Assembly: GCA_004794655.1 (NCBI GenBank)
Contig: SMMW01000589.1
Coordinates: 992,001 to 1,056,000, forward strand
From: Marisa cornuarietis
Taxonomy: Eukaryota > Mollusca > Gastropoda > Architaenioglossa > Ampullariidae
Reading direction: 5' to 3'
DNA: 64,000 bases
Shown here: positions 36,703 to 46,094 of the stretch, piece after piece
How the letters are laid out: the number at the start of each line of letters is the position of its first letter
Position numbering within the stretch: the stretch's first letter is position 1
Notes under the pieces: model-generated
What the model was told of the DNA's origin: nothing
Databases searched by the model: none
What the model saw: only the letters and a program-made list of their open reading frames with translations
Translations under genes and position numbers: made by a program

Positions 36703-39700
36703 CCAATTTAGCACATTTCACTTGAATCCTTTATGAAGCAACAATATTAATTACGGGTTTGCCAGACATCGTGAAAAAAGTATTGCCAAATTTAACTTTC
36801 AGTTAAACATAGTAGCCTTTATACTGACCGCCTGGTCTTCTCGCGGTGTATGACGCGCGAAAACCGTTGGCGTTGACCAGTGATCCGAAAACGTTCAGCA
36901 CGACTGTCAGACTGCTTCCGGTTGACCTCAGCTGTGGTGGCAAAGTAGTTCCACACAAGCTGTAAACATTATTATAGAAGTGACAAACGTATATCATGTC
37001 GCTGAACGCTGCAAAAAATTTTTAATTAAAATTTTTCGTTAAGAAGAGTTATTTTGATTAACACTGACTCACAGCTACCGTCGTCCACAAATACAGATCA
37101 TCGAGTCAACAGACACATTTTTAGAATCTGACATCCCCTAAGAGTATACTTGTATATTTCCGAGTAGTATTTATACAATTAGTCATAATTAGTTGAGATG
37201 CGAAAGATCATATGACGCCAAATTCTCATGTGTTGATGTGAGAATGGAAGACTTCAAAATATTCACTGACAGTAAACATTACTAGGGAAGCAGAATAAAG
37301 TAATACAGTATAACATTAGCAGTGAGACAGTAGTTTGTACTTATCTCAGGGAGCTGGTCACAAATAGTCGAGAGAACTTCAGCTGTGAGCTGAGCCGCAG
37401 TATTTGCATGAGGATAAACGGATTTGTGTATATTTTGGAAAATTGTAGCGCTCTTTGCATTCCCTGTGAGGTTGCATGATATTTGTTTATGACTGTGTTT
37501 AAGCAGTCACATGTGGGTATTTTCTTCTTAAAGCCTACCTTTTATTTTGATTAGGTGGTTGGTTAGAAGACTCACGGTAATGCACGATGAAACTGCTTAT
37601 TGTGTTATTCACTGTTGTCCTCAAGATATTGAATAGTGAAATGGATATGTACGAAGATGAGAGCGTTATCCCGGTCTGGCTTAGGGATTGGTACCAAGAC
37701 TGCATCTTTTTGTAAGACTAATAGGTTAACTCGGAGAGCTGATATTGTGTTCTGTTTCAGATTATTAGCATACACGTTTGGTCGGGAACCCTTTTGCCTT
37801 TGCCTGGTGCCATGGTAAGTTTTGTGTTTGATAGCTTCATTATTTCCTGCAACGTAACTGGGTGGTTGAGAAGTTTGTTTTCATTTACCTTATATTTTAA
37901 TGCTTGCTTAAGAGTTGCTGGGGTTTTGCTGCTGTTGCCTTGGATTTCCGTGTAGATGTTATGTCGTCTCAGTCTGGTAGACCAAAATATATAATCGTTT
38001 ATGGATGTAGTGGTAAGTTTGGAATCTTAAGGCTGGAGTGATTTCGCTAATCTTCTTGCAATTTTTTTTACTTTTTGTGCTCTAGGTACCAGTTTAAGAA
38101 CGGAATGAGAATGCAAAATTTTACGAATGCTGCCCGACGACAAAAAATATTGTTCTAATTTTAGTAACGAATGTCTTAAAAATTGCAATTACATCATAAG
38201 GTAGGTGAATCGATATTCCAGTTGCTGTAGTGACAGTAAATTAAGTGGTTTATCGTGTCTACGCCGTGAACAATGGAAGGCGGCCCCAACACTCTACTCC
38301 TGCCGTTAACTTCCTTCGTGACTCATGTAATCAGCTGCTGGATTAGTAGGATTTTACAATTTCTGGTACAAATAAGCCTCGAACCTGCGACCGTATGGTC
38401 AGAGCGCATTTATTACACGGTTATGAACCTTCCTTATCATATAAGAGGGTATTGTGCAGAAAAGGAGATTGGGGCCCATGTAGAATTTTGGAAAATGGTT
38501 TCCTTAAAGTATATTACTAAGAGCAACTACTAAGGCTCACGTGGTCATAACAGTGTTTGTGTCCACAATTTCTCCATCGTAGACCCTGACGAAAGCACTC
38601 TGGCATTGAGTTCCTTGAGAACCAACAGAGAAATCATCAAACGTCAAGTCGATGACAGCTTCCTTGTCGTCCACGCTGATCGTCCACACGCAGTAGGTGT
38701 TGCTAGGATACCCAAGAGGGAAGCCAGGTGACGTGAAACCTCCTTCACTGTCTGTCATCAGACTTTCGTCGCATTCTTAAAAAAATGTTTTACAATTTGT
38801 TTGAACCAATATCTAACTACTTTGTGTAGCAGGATAAAGAAGCCGCAATTATACGACATTAAGCTGGTTAAATTAAAAGTTCATGTTTAACTGACATGCC
38901 TTGAGAAAAAAGATATTGATTCAGGATTTAAATGACACCACACGAATTCATACACGCGTGCGCATACATACGGATAATTGGCAATGTACTGATAATAGAA
39001 AGAATACTAAAGAACAAAAGAGAAAGAAGAAGGAAGATGGATTACAATAATCTTGAAAGTTTTTCAATATTTTAATTGTAGATGACAATTGTGACAATAG
39101 TAAAAGGGAGGCTGACCTTTTGGATACGCGTAGTACGTGAGGCTGAAGTTGTTTTGTCCAGTCTGAGTGCTGAACTTTATGAGCACCACGTTCTGTGTGG
39201 AGGTCAAGTCTGGCGGAAGTGACAGACCGCAGTACTTTTCTCCAAGCAAAGGAAAGTACTCAGTGCTACCATCGTGTACCTGAAGCAAATCCAATGAGCT
39301 CTTCTGTCTGTAGGAGAGCTTTTGCTGACTACTGTAGCAGCCGCACATAGATTCACAAGGAAAAACGTTGGCACTTATTGCAGATAGAGAAAACCCATAG
39401 AATGCAAAAATAGCATAAAGTGAGAAGCACCAAAGAGTAAATGCAAAAGAATAATACCACAATAAAAATTTAAAAAATCAGGTATATTATTATCTGTAAA
39501 AGGATTTTCTTCGACAATATTTCCAGATATCTCATTATTAAAACGCACTAACTGTGTACTAACAATGTACACACCTTTGTGTCTGGCTCCATAAGCGTAG
39601 CCTCATTTGTTTTCATTCCTCTAAAACCACAGCTTACCTCTAAGTAGTTTCTGCACCTCGCATCTTTTTTAAAGATGACTGACGAAAAATGTATCTTGAT

Positions 39701-42700
39701 GTAGTAGCCTGGCTCCTGTCTAATGATGTAAGTGCAGTTTGCTGACGATGTGTCAAAGTCGTTGTCAGTAGGGGAGGTAATGATTCCTTTGGGATCTCGA
39801 AACACTTGTCGACACTCTGAATAAACCCCAAACAATTATCGTTATTAAATACGGTAACAATAATCGTTGATTGAGCTAAAGAATGGAAGGTTTGATTTCC
39901 TGTCATATATTAGCACAACACACTAATAATTATACACCCATCTGGCCATATTTTTACATATGTAGATACACGTCTATAATGTTCCAAAGGCTAGGTGGGC
40001 GATCGCAGAAAGTGATGTATTAATGTATGTATCGGAAACAAATGCTCACTGATTTTCATTATACATCATTGTTTAACCTGCTCTCCAGGAAACCTTGAAC
40101 TTGTTAGCACCGTTATTCAGCACTGAATGTAATTCCACATCGAGGCTGTGTCCGTCACTGATAATTTGTGAAGTTGACCACCAGTTAGTTATCTGTGTTG
40201 TCTTGATGTTGGGCTTGTCAGTCACCTGCATCAAGCATTTTTCTAGAATATGAAGGTAGCAAATTGTTGAAGTCTTGTGCAACAACTATTATCATAATTT
40301 AAAAATGTACAGTTTAAAAAAGCTGCAGGTGCAAGAATGTGTAATAGAAAGTATTAGTATCATTAGCCTGAGTAAAAGCTTGAAATTTAGATGAAAGTTA
40401 CTGGAAAACAGAAAACCCAGCTGAAAAGAGGTTTATAGCTAAAATACTTTGTCATACTTCTCCTAGTCGTCATCATAATGATCAATCACCATCATTTATT
40501 CTAATTTTATTCATATTATTTTTATTTTAATTATATTCAGGGAGCTTATCTAGCGCAGTACCCTAGTCAAATCCAGGCTCACGGAAAATGTTGCTGTCTG
40601 CAGCTGTGGTACCCAAACAAACCTTTTATTTAGTCACTAATTTACTGTAAGCCACATGAAATGTAAATAACGTAACAATTTATTATCAGAACGATAATCA
40701 AACCTACTATCATCTTATTATCACAGCATTGACCAAGCTGAACGTCGTGAATGGAGAGTGTGATGGTCTTGTAGGGCTTTGTGGTGATGGACCAGATGAC
40801 GTCTTCTTCGCTGTTGTAGACGTCGGGGTAGCCGGGAGATGTAAAGGTACCGATGTCCGTAGTGTAGTTGCCAAATCTGATGGGATCTGCTCAAATAAGT
40901 ACATGTTTGTGCACAATGAACCCTTCTGCTGTTTGTCTGGGTTTTTTATAATTTAATTTTTGTCTGCAAGTATCGGCAATCGCATGTTTTTGCTGACAAA
41001 TATATATTTATATCATGGTAAATAAATCTGTAAGTAGTCGGGCTATAACAAAGTTACCTGGCTCGGTCTGCTGATAGTAAATGCTATATCTTTTTTCTAC
41101 AGACGTGCTGAAAGCATCAGACTTAAACCTGACGAGAACGGTTGTGGAGTTCTGGATGCTGGTTCTCATGTCAGGCGGAAGGGTAGTTCCACAAAGAGGA
41201 CCTCCCACAGTCGCTGACAATTCAGAGTCGCCGTCAAATATCTGTGATGTTTTCGAAAAGGCGTATTAATTTTGCGCACACAAACATTGGTCTTAGTAGT
41301 ACTAAATCTTAAACAACGTAGTACACAAGCAGTGTAGTGTATTGGCCCACTTGAAATGGGAATCGTTAGACGTTTCCAAATCCTGTTACCTGAAGAACAT
41401 CTTGACAAACGCCTCCTTGCTTTTCCCCAAGAGCAAAGTTGTAGAACGAAAACCTGATCAAGACACCCCTTCTTTTGACAATCTCATACGTGCAGTTTAG
41501 GTTCGGTTCGTACTGGTTTGGGTAGCTTGGGGACCTAATGTAATCACTTGTGCCGGTCAGTCGTTGAAAGCATGGTGGTACCTCTGTGGAATTAAACAAT
41601 CGTTTCATTAAATAAGACGTCGGGCATTATTATAGAACCTAGAATAATTTATTTTCATCAGACAGCCTGTACGAAGTAGTTTTAAAATTAATTTTGAAAC
41701 CTCTTTCCCTTTTGTTATCATTTGCATTTACTTAATTTTCCCCCTTGTTCTTTTGCAGTCTTATAAAATGTAGAAACCCGATGTTAAATTTTGTTACATA
41801 GTGAACTGACCCCAAAAAGCCTGAAACTGAATTCCTTTTGTTCCAGACTGAGCTTTGAGCCACACGTAAAGTGTATTTCCATAGGACTGTAATATTCCTA
41901 TTTTAGAGGGACTGCGAATAAAGGCCAAATTGGAGTAGGCGTTACTGTCTATGACCTACGACAAAAAAAGTTAAAAATTAATCAGACAAAAAAAGTGGAA
42001 GATTATACTTAATAACGTATGCATCCTATTTATAACGAGGGAAATAGCACATGACAAACCACGCATTGTTGTCGTATCAAGCACAGTTATCGGTATGGCC
42101 CTCGTACATGTGGATTGCAGACTCAGAATGAGTGTCAGCTATATTAATAAGTTTTTGTTTACAAATTAACGATTAGTTAGTGGGATTTGCAAGAAACATA
42201 GCCAGACAAGCCGATGAACAAAGAGGTTTAATTATTAACATTCATGCCAAACAAATTTATACGAACAACTATGCACACGTTGCCTAATGTTATTAGACGA
42301 ATGATGAATAGAAACTAATTACGAAAGTCTACCATCAGAATGCAAATATGTTTGTGTAGGACAGCTCTCACATTTTCAAACAAAAATTTAAAATCATCAT
42401 TATACGTTTGCAAAATAAGCAACTTCGTATTCTTCAACATACCTGGAGCACGTTTGTCGAAACATGTAACAGGGTATAGATCTGAAGAATTGTGAAAGAC
42501 AGTTGAATTCTTCCTGCCTTGTTGACAATTGTCCACACACAATCAGTGTTACTGCTGTACACTGCGCCTTCAGGGAACCCCGGGGATGTGATTTGTCCAG
42601 TGGGTGCGGCAATGTACCCGTTGCAGCCTTCAGGAACTTGGGAAACCAGATCAAACACAAAAATACACTAAGAGACATTGATATGCGTGAATAAAATTGC

Positions 42701-45700
42701 TTTCAGGATTTCCACCAATGCAGGTGTTATTGTGCATAATTCTTCACGCGCCACAGGTACTTGGGTAGACAAATGACTAGTGTATTTTTATTTAATGTAT
42801 CATTGTAAGTTCAATTCCTTTTGCCTATATTTCTTCTCAATTATTCATTATTTATTATGAAAACACATTTAATATATTTAATGACTGTTTTACTAACAGT
42901 TTTTACTTTCAAGTAACTGCAGCAGTTTCATGTGATATCATTCAGTGGGTACTGTGAAGGTAAATCACCCCCTGCTTGAGCTTTCCTGTTAAACACTTTT
43001 AAAATGGTGTTTGTGTTTTATTCAGTTAGTTTCTGAATGATAACATTCAAATAGACTATTGAGTATCAAAACCAACTTGAAACAAGCTAAAATGAAGAAT
43101 TCATTTCTGTTTCAAATTCTCTTTCTAATGGTGTTGCAAAATTGATGTACATTTAAATACACAACAGACCTTGTTTACAGACGGCAGCAAGACTGTCTTC
43201 AAGTGTCTCGTATATCCATGCAACAGAATAGGAGCAGTTTAGTATGCTTTGTTCATTTCCTTCACACTTGACGTTGTTCATCTGTATAGGCCTCCTTCTG
43301 GCAACTCCGAATCGAACAGTTGCTTCTTGTTTGGGTACAACTGATCCACCATAGCTACCCAAAGATAAAAGTAATTTACTGTGCACGTTCCTACTACAAG
43401 CTAAACAGCAAATGGATTAATTATTACTTTGGATGGCAGCGTTATTGAATGTAATGTCTTACAAAAAGATTAGTAATCCAGTTTCATAGTTTCAAGTTAC
43501 ACTTGTGAGTAAATCAAACTGGGTTCTTAACATAATTACAAGACTAATAAACTAATGTGCTTTATTTCTTCCTCCACTTTTGTCATTGTGTAAGAACCAG
43601 TAAGAGTAACATTTCATCAAACACTGGGACAATTGATGTTATATGACTGAAATAAAAATTTATAGTTTATTTATACATCTGCTTACACCACCATTAATAG
43701 TGGGATCGAATCTCTTTACATACATACATACACAAATCAATAATCGAAAAACGAAATAAACACACCGTCTGTAGGTATTTACTGTTGCTAATAAAGTAAG
43801 TCACTGTCATTTTCATACATACATACATGCATACATACATACATACATACATACATACATACATACATACATACATACATACATACATACATACATACAT
43901 ACATACATACATACATACATACATAGAACACAGATACTTTAAAAAAGAACCATTATGTACTTAGATCCGAATACAGTTTTGCTGATGCACACAGAGCAAA
44001 TGTTGAGAAGAGAAACTAAAAATTATCTTCATACCCTGATCCAAATAGGTTTTTGCAGACAATGTTGGCAGCAATAGCATTGTACAAGGGTCTTCCTAAG
44101 TAGAAGTTTTGATCCGTGACGGTTCCCCACACACCGCCTTTAAACACCTCTACCCGACCCTCATACGGAGACGTGCCGCTCACAAGTCGAACTGTCTGCA
44201 CCACCGACAGACCTAAAACATTTAAAGACTGACCAGACAAGCGACCATTTCACTTTTTATCCTGTGTAAATGTGCATTTATGAAATAGCAAAAACACAGC
44301 TTTTTGTAGCTTACGAGACTGCGTAATAGTGGCAAATCTGTACAGTAGTAAGTGTACATGTGTGTATCTTAAAATGTTTCTTTTATAAAACCTGTGTCAC
44401 AGCTGACTCCAAGCGTATATAGAGGGTCACAGGTCTGGTCACGTGGTGAGAAACTGCAACCTGAAAGAGATTTTTCTTTTCCGCTACAGTTGATGTACTT
44501 TCTGAGTATTTCGCCCGGAGCCCGACCGTAAGAGTTGGCGTAGTACACAACAGCGTCTTTGCTAGAAAAATAAAATTAATCATTCATGCAATGTTCGTCC
44601 TTAAGCAATATTATTTTAACATCTTGGTTGCTTTTTTCTGAACTTATTGAAAGTTATTGAACTGAATGGACATATGCATGCATAAGTTTCCGAATAAAAA
44701 ATAATCTGTAGTAATTATTTGCTTTCAGATCCCTACCTTGCGTCGTGTACTATACATTACTCGTCTTTTAATTTAAAAAGTCACCTCAACATAATGCATT
44801 AAACTTACAAAAATGGTTATTCAGTTAATTTATGTTTTGTGCCGGGGTCTAGCTGCTCTTTATGAGAACTGTGTACGTCGTGATAGTGCATTGGACTTGA
44901 AAAAAAGATTGTTTACACTGGGTAGCCTAATTGTCTGCAGACGATGTTCCCAAAAGTGACAGAGATGTTCTCTTGGCAGACACTAAGCCAGACTCCGTCC
45001 TCGAAGATTTCCATTCGTCCTTCATATGGGTTAGGTCCGTCTGCAAGACGTAAGTCGTTTTTTCCTATGGCAGACACAAGTTCATTTGAAACAGCCAATT
45101 AATCAGACACAAAATTAAACAATCAGCTCTTGATAAAACTTTAAAGAGGAGACAGGAAAAAAACTTTTAGTAATAACTCGACATATTACACCGACTTCAG
45201 CAGGAGTTTTCCCTTTCTACAACATTTTCCACATCACATAATGACAATGCGGGTGAATCAAGGGTTAATGATAAGCACAACATTTACGCTTTACACCATT
45301 GTGTAAAATGTTAATATTATTGCATGTATATATTTTACATTATTTTTATGTCATTAAATATAAATTTTCTGGTACAAGAATAACGGTGACGTGCAAATTA
45401 AATGCTATTTTCGTGAAGATGGACAGATAACTGTTGTTCCAGAATATTATTTATAGCAACAACAATTGTGGTAGATTTCATGTTTTTATAAGTATTACTG
45501 AAAATGACAGATCAACAACAGAACATTATTTAAAATATTATTATTAACACTATATCCTTCTCCCACGATGATTTAAGTCAATGAATTTTTTCCATGCATT
45601 TCTTAATAAATACCATATCAACACAATCAACCTTGGGTAAATGGAACTGTGGCAGTGCAGTAAGAATACTGGTTAAGCATTAATGTTACCATAACATAGG

Positions 45701-46094
45701 AATACATGTAGTTACATTTGCATGGGTTGACACACTTACCTTGTGCATCTACACAAGACAGGGGAAGGAAGAAGATAATACAGACTAGAGTAAAGCCTTG
45801 CCATCTTGCACCTGCAAGAAAGAGTTAATAGCAAGTTAATAATACATAGAGATAACGACAAACTAGTAAGTTGCAAAAATAATGTCTGAAGCTATGATAA
45901 AAGTGAAGGAAGACAAAACATTCTAGTAATGACCATGAATATGTACTTTCAAATTTCTCTTTCTCCATTACTTTTTTCTCACTTGCATACAGGAGAGTAG
46001 GGTGAATGCACGTATTCGTCAACAGAAATATTACAGGTTCTCGCCTGGCTAAAATATAATTCATGTACTGGTTCTGACCTTGAAAGACTCGCAT
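10658..46094 (-). CDS. Gene B(+D): SRCR2-CUB5-NIDO-AMOP-VWD-cadherin-like-EGF-SRCR2-CUB5 mosaic extracellular protein
   Basis: I infer 55 coding exons: 40 from 46094 to 20605 (7,708 nt) and 15 from 19847 to 10658 (2,483 nt). Joined they total 10,191 nt, an integral 3,397 codons including the stop, with a phase-1 join between the last EGF exon and the second SRCR block. Order: signal peptide, SRCR x2, CUB x5, NIDO, AMOP, VWD, a mucin-4-like post-VWD segment, one cadherin-like repeat, about 23 EGF modules, SRCR x2, CUB x5, 20-codon tail. No hydrophobic anchor is visible, so it should be secreted. Domains suggest a recognition, adhesion or matrix role, but no specific function can be assigned. 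Alternative: two genes, B lacking its 3' end and D lacking its first two exons. Exon-level support is high; the single-transcript claim is an inference. Confidence 0.6.
10893..12236 (-). CDS. Unit D CUB domain 5
   Basis: Two exons, 12002-12236 (235 nt) and 10893-11016 (124 nt; or to 10866 with the alternative donor). Four-cysteine [44 protein letters not shown] and LCGTTLPP, ending [10 protein letters not shown]. The inner splice is phase 2, as in CUB5 of gene B. With the lower donor the exon would add VTCQCDGSY, two extra cysteines. The intron at 11017-12001 is about 1 kb of AT-rich sequence without recognised features. Confidence 0.8.
12426..13574 (-). CDS. Unit D CUB domain 4
   Basis: Exons 13396-13574 (179 nt) and 12426-12588 (163 nt) have the same lengths as in gene B. 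CUB features: [41 protein letters not shown], then [20 protein letters not shown]. Four cysteines are present, the inner splice is phase 0 and the outer phase 1. The 0.8-kb intron between the halves is plain AT-rich sequence with a short TA run near 12790. Confidence 0.85.
13780..15589 (-). CDS. Unit D CUB domain 3 (degenerate cysteines)
   Basis: Exons 15411-15589 (179 nt) and 13780-13927 (148 nt). First half: [30 protein letters not shown] and [12 protein letters not shown]. Second half: [14 protein letters not shown] to WTTG. The first cysteine pair of a CUB fold is missing (EEDIIW in place of xxCxW). A donor TTA|GTAGGT in phase 0 is conserved with gene B (ATA|GTAGGT), which sets the boundary. 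Confidence 0.8.
13928..15410. other. Intron within unit D CUB3
   Basis: This intron is about 1.48 kb, AT-rich, against 0.48 kb at the same place in gene B. Length and content differ, so it probably gained insertions, but I recognise no transposon ends or coding sequence. Confidence 0.5.
15804..16337 (-). CDS. Unit D CUB domain 2
   Basis: Exons 16144-16337 (194 nt) and 15804-15987 (184 nt). Four-cysteine [38 protein letters not shown], then [18 protein letters not shown] and a [11 protein letters not shown] end. Splice phases and lengths equal gene B. Near the acceptor side, sites are standard (CCCAG, ATCTGG...CAG). Confidence 0.87.
16609..17576 (-). CDS. Unit D CUB domain 1 (two-cysteine form)
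   Basis: Exons 17383-17576 (194 nt) and 16609-16753 (145 nt). [20 protein letters not shown] and KTDCVWTI are CUB-like; the second half ([30 protein letters not shown]) has no cysteine, so only the first disulphide remains. The same loss is seen in gene B. The intron between the halves holds a (TG)n tract. Confidence 0.8.
17162..17232. repeat. (TG)n microsatellite
   Basis: About 35 TG units in the intron of unit D CUB1. Confidence 0.95.
18091..18816 (-). CDS. Unit D SRCR domain 2
   Basis: Exons 18639-18816 (178 nt) and 18091-18272 (182 nt). Motifs: [39 protein letters not shown], then [33 protein letters not shown] and SLAVRCKQG. Only four cysteines: those expected after GTV and in the Asp/Ser-rich loop before the last strand are both absent, consistent with loss of one whole disulphide. 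Near-identical to gene C in the first exon. Confidence 0.85.
19054..19847 (-). CDS. Unit D SRCR domain 1 (no signal exon upstream)
   Basis: Exons 19700-19847 (148 nt) and 19054-19223 (170 nt) form a six-cysteine, group A-like [64 protein letters not shown] and DQSCDPRY. The first exon starts in phase 1 (GA GAA AAC), the phase of both a signal-peptide exon and the preceding EGF exon (20605-20721). I could not find a signal-peptide exon in the 757 bases between them. Four mismatches in the first ~137 bases versus gene C exon 3. Confidence 0.87.
19240..19322. repeat. (AC)n / (GCAC)n compound microsatellite
   Basis: An AC tract grading into CACG tetramers, immediately before the SRCR1 second-half acceptor of unit D. 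It occupies the same place as the tract at 817-888 in gene C. Confidence 0.95.
19848..20604. other. Junction intron between EGF array of gene B and SRCR block of unit D
   Basis: This is 757 bases of AT-rich sequence bounded by a donor G|GTAAAC at 20604 and an acceptor ATCATAG at 19848-19850, both phase 1. I see no stop-containing terminal exon, Ser/Thr-rich stalk, polyadenylation-signal cluster or signal-peptide exon. This is the place where an intergenic region would be expected if B and D were separate genes. Confidence 0.5.
20605..23469 (-). CDS. Gene B EGF exons 36-40 (extra EGF cassette)
   Basis: Exons 23347-23469, 22586-22849, 21866-21988, 21068-21331 and 20605-20721 (123, 264, 123, 264, 117 nt), all phase 1. 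The 123- and 117-nt exons each encode one calcium-binding type EGF starting D(I/V)DEC. Each 264-nt exon encodes CPxGT(F/T)GPNCT, VCAC, a GCVCxQGWEG EGF, and then a second module with CTG(D/E)xVxC. They repeat the exon types of 24347-25618 and have no counterpart in gene A, so gene B has gained these modules. Intron 21989-22585 shows nothing of note. Confidence 0.88.
20770..20992 (-). mobile_element. tRNA-derived SINE (copy 2)
   Basis: Reverse-orientation copy of the SINE at 6632-6840. On the minus strand it has AACTGAGTGGTTAGAGCGCT near the head, CAGCAAACTTCCCCCAGTC, and GAATGGGTACTTGACTTC in the body. It lies in the intron between EGF exons 39 and 40 of gene B. The 3' end is uncertain by some tens of bases. 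Confidence 0.75.
24025..27199 (-). CDS. Gene B EGF exons 29-35
   Basis: Exons 27077-27199, 26682-26807, 25984-26112, 25496-25618, 24937-25200, 24347-24463 and 24025-24153 (123, 126, 129, 123, 264, 117, 129 nt), all phase 1 to phase 1. They match gene A exons one for one in length. Modules begin DVDEC, DIDEC, VREAC, DMDEC, TCPAGTFG, DIDEC and DVDEC. The DxDEC start is the calcium-binding EGF consensus; the VREAC module lacks it. An internal ATG-type repeat lies at 25935-25970 in an intron. In gene A the exon matching 24025-24153 is followed by the stalk exon; here more EGF exons follow. Confidence 0.9.
27397..28502 (-). CDS. Gene B exon 28: eight EGF modules in one exon
   Basis: This 1,106-nt exon (phase 2 in, phase 1 out) encodes the end of the cadherin-like unit ([15 protein letters not shown]) and then eight EGF-type modules. 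These are an [11 protein letters not shown] module, DRDGC, DVDEC, DVNEC, an Asn-rich [13 protein letters not shown] module, DRDEC, a [14 protein letters not shown] laminin-like module, and DVDEC. The exon has exactly the same length as the gene A counterpart (56674-57779). 212 bases (27552-27763) show no mismatch to gene A while the flanking introns do not align. All other EGFs in the gene have one or two modules per exon. Confidence 0.93.
28561..28635. repeat. (ATG)n microsatellite
   Basis: About 25 perfect trinucleotide units in the intron upstream (coding sense) of the giant EGF exon. Confidence 0.95.
28636..29675. other. Intron 27 of gene B
   Basis: About 1 kb of AT-rich sequence without recognised gene, RNA or transposon. 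Confidence 0.5.
29676..29883 (-). CDS. Gene B cadherin-like repeat
   Basis: A 208-nt exon (phase 1 in, 2 out): [20 protein letters not shown], then [31 protein letters not shown] and TPFKIE, continuing into VDSQGAQS of the next exon. The LDPD/DRLTY and G-V-S pattern fits a single cadherin or Ig-like fold repeat. It follows the VWD region and precedes the EGF array. Confidence 0.75.
30202..30450 (-). CDS. Gene B post-VWD segment (mucin-4-like)
   Basis: A 249-nt exon (phase 1 to 1). [49 protein letters not shown] and [10 protein letters not shown] match the conserved region after VWD in mucin-4/sushi-domain-type proteins (CxxNxxCxYDxxATG-like). The matching exon in gene A has the same length. 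Confidence 0.8.
30630..32259 (-). CDS. Gene B VWD domain
   Basis: Exons 32005-32259 (255 nt), 31193-31324 (132 nt) and 30630-30827 (198 nt). Start [20 protein letters not shown], then [18 protein letters not shown] and [10 protein letters not shown]; later [11 protein letters not shown] and SIVSFPSG; end [15 protein letters not shown] and [19 protein letters not shown]. The GDPH self-cleavage motif of several mucin VWD domains is GDTH here. The first donor (T|GTAATG) is fixed by phase. Introns hold only AT-rich sequence. Confidence 0.9.
32800..33867 (-). CDS. Gene B AMOP domain
   Basis: Exons 33602-33867 (266 nt) and 32800-33043 (244 nt). [48 protein letters not shown], then [20 protein letters not shown] and [16 protein letters not shown]. 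The Cys-rich pattern and position between NIDO and VWD identify AMOP, an extracellular adhesion-associated domain. Phases 1-0-1, identical in gene A. Confidence 0.9.
33340..33415. repeat. (GT)n followed by (GACA)n microsatellite
   Basis: A simple-sequence tract in the intron between the two AMOP exons of gene B. Confidence 0.95.
34085..34144. repeat. (CT)n(CA)n microsatellite
   Basis: A compound dinucleotide tract preceded by a T-rich stretch, in the intron between the NIDO and AMOP exons of gene B. Confidence 0.95.
34358..35888 (-). CDS. Gene B NIDO domain
   Basis: Exons 35764-35888, 35251-35359, 34738-34913 and 34358-34574 (125, 109, 176, 217 nt). [65 protein letters not shown], then [40 protein letters not shown] and FGNTG fit a nidogen-type NIDO domain. 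Least certain boundary: the donor after NEQ (AAA|GTAAAT at 35250). The final exon matches the gene A exon at the window edge. Confidence 0.88.
36645..36702. repeat. (CTG)n(ATG)n microsatellite
   Basis: A compound trinucleotide tract in the intron between CUB5 and NIDO of gene B. The poly-Ser/Ala open frame over it is not a gene. Confidence 0.95.
36829..38775 (-). CDS. Gene B CUB domain 5
   Basis: Exons 38541-38775 (235 nt) and 36829-36959 (131 nt). [59 protein letters not shown] and [12 protein letters not shown]: a four-cysteine CUB. The donor CGGCG|GTCAGT in phase 1 leads into the NIDO exon (GG + T TTT TAT). Unit D diverges just here. Confidence 0.88.
36960..38540. other. Intron within CUB5 of gene B
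   Basis: About 1.6 kb, against 1.0 kb in unit D. Minus-strand sequence near 38380-38440 carries a weak tRNA B-box-like word (GGTTCGAGGC), perhaps a decayed SINE, too poor to call. Nothing else is recognised. Confidence 0.4.
39117..39816 (-). CDS. Gene B CUB domain 4
   Basis: Exons 39638-39816 (179 nt) and 39117-39279 (163 nt). [63 protein letters not shown] and [11 protein letters not shown]: four cysteines and a phase-0 inner splice. Confidence 0.9.
40078..40886 (-). CDS. Gene B CUB domain 3 (degenerate cysteines)
   Basis: Exons 40708-40886 (179 nt) and 40078-40225 (148 nt). [30 protein letters not shown] and [10 protein letters not shown], then [16 protein letters not shown] to VSWRAG. 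It lacks the first CUB cysteine pair, like unit D. The donor ATA|GTAGGT (phase 0) was chosen over a nearer GTGATA because only it keeps the frame with the shared CAG|GTG acceptor. Confidence 0.82.
41058..41583 (-). CDS. Gene B CUB domain 2
   Basis: Exons 41390-41583 (194 nt) and 41058-41241 (184 nt). [56 protein letters not shown] and [12 protein letters not shown] four-cysteine CUB with phases 1-0-1. Confidence 0.9.
41811..42636 (-). CDS. Gene B CUB domain 1 (two-cysteine form)
   Basis: Exons 42443-42636 (194 nt) and 41811-41955 (145 nt). [30 protein letters not shown], then [30 protein letters not shown] and FQAFWG. The second half has no cysteine, as in unit D. Confidence 0.87.
43170..44212 (-). 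CDS. Gene B SRCR domain 2
   Basis: Exons 44035-44212 (178 nt) and 43170-43354 (185 nt). [40 protein letters not shown], then [32 protein letters not shown] and SLAAVCKQG. Four cysteines, with the same pair missing as in unit D. It is clearly more diverged from units C and D than they are from each other. The intron holds a long (CATA)n tract. Confidence 0.87.
43816..43924. repeat. (CATA)n microsatellite
   Basis: About 26 tetranucleotide units in the intron of SRCR2 of gene B. The Met-Tyr-Val-Cys open frame over it is a repeat artefact. Confidence 0.95.
44392..45064 (-). CDS. Gene B SRCR domain 1
   Basis: Exons 44917-45064 (148 nt) and 44392-44561 (170 nt). [77 protein letters not shown] and GVSCDTG. 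Six cysteines and a phase-2 inner splice (group A style). The second donor is the unusual G|GTTTTA; units C and D have GTCTGC there. Confidence 0.88.
45740..46094 (-). CDS. Gene B exons 1-2: start codon and signal peptide
   Basis: Exon 1 coding is 46079-46094 (ATG CGA GTC TTT CAA G, donor GTCAGA). Exon 2 is 45740-45811 (acceptor TTTCTTGCAG, donor GTAAGT, phase 1). Joined they read MRVFQGARWQG, then [18 protein letters not shown], with a clear hydrophobic core and a small-residue cleavage region, so the protein enters the secretory pathway. An internal AG 15 nt into exon 2 is also a possible in-frame acceptor. Reading exon 2 alone in the ATG frame gives no signal peptide, which supports the spliced start. 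Confidence 0.8.

Noticed and set aside
38375..38440. Possible second SINE type on the minus strand (GGTTCGAGGC B-box-like word)
   Set aside because: No acceptable A-box at the right spacing and no second copy in the window.
40550..40630. Apparent similarity to the SINE body (GGTACCC word)
   Set aside because: Only a few short words agree; order and spacing do not match.
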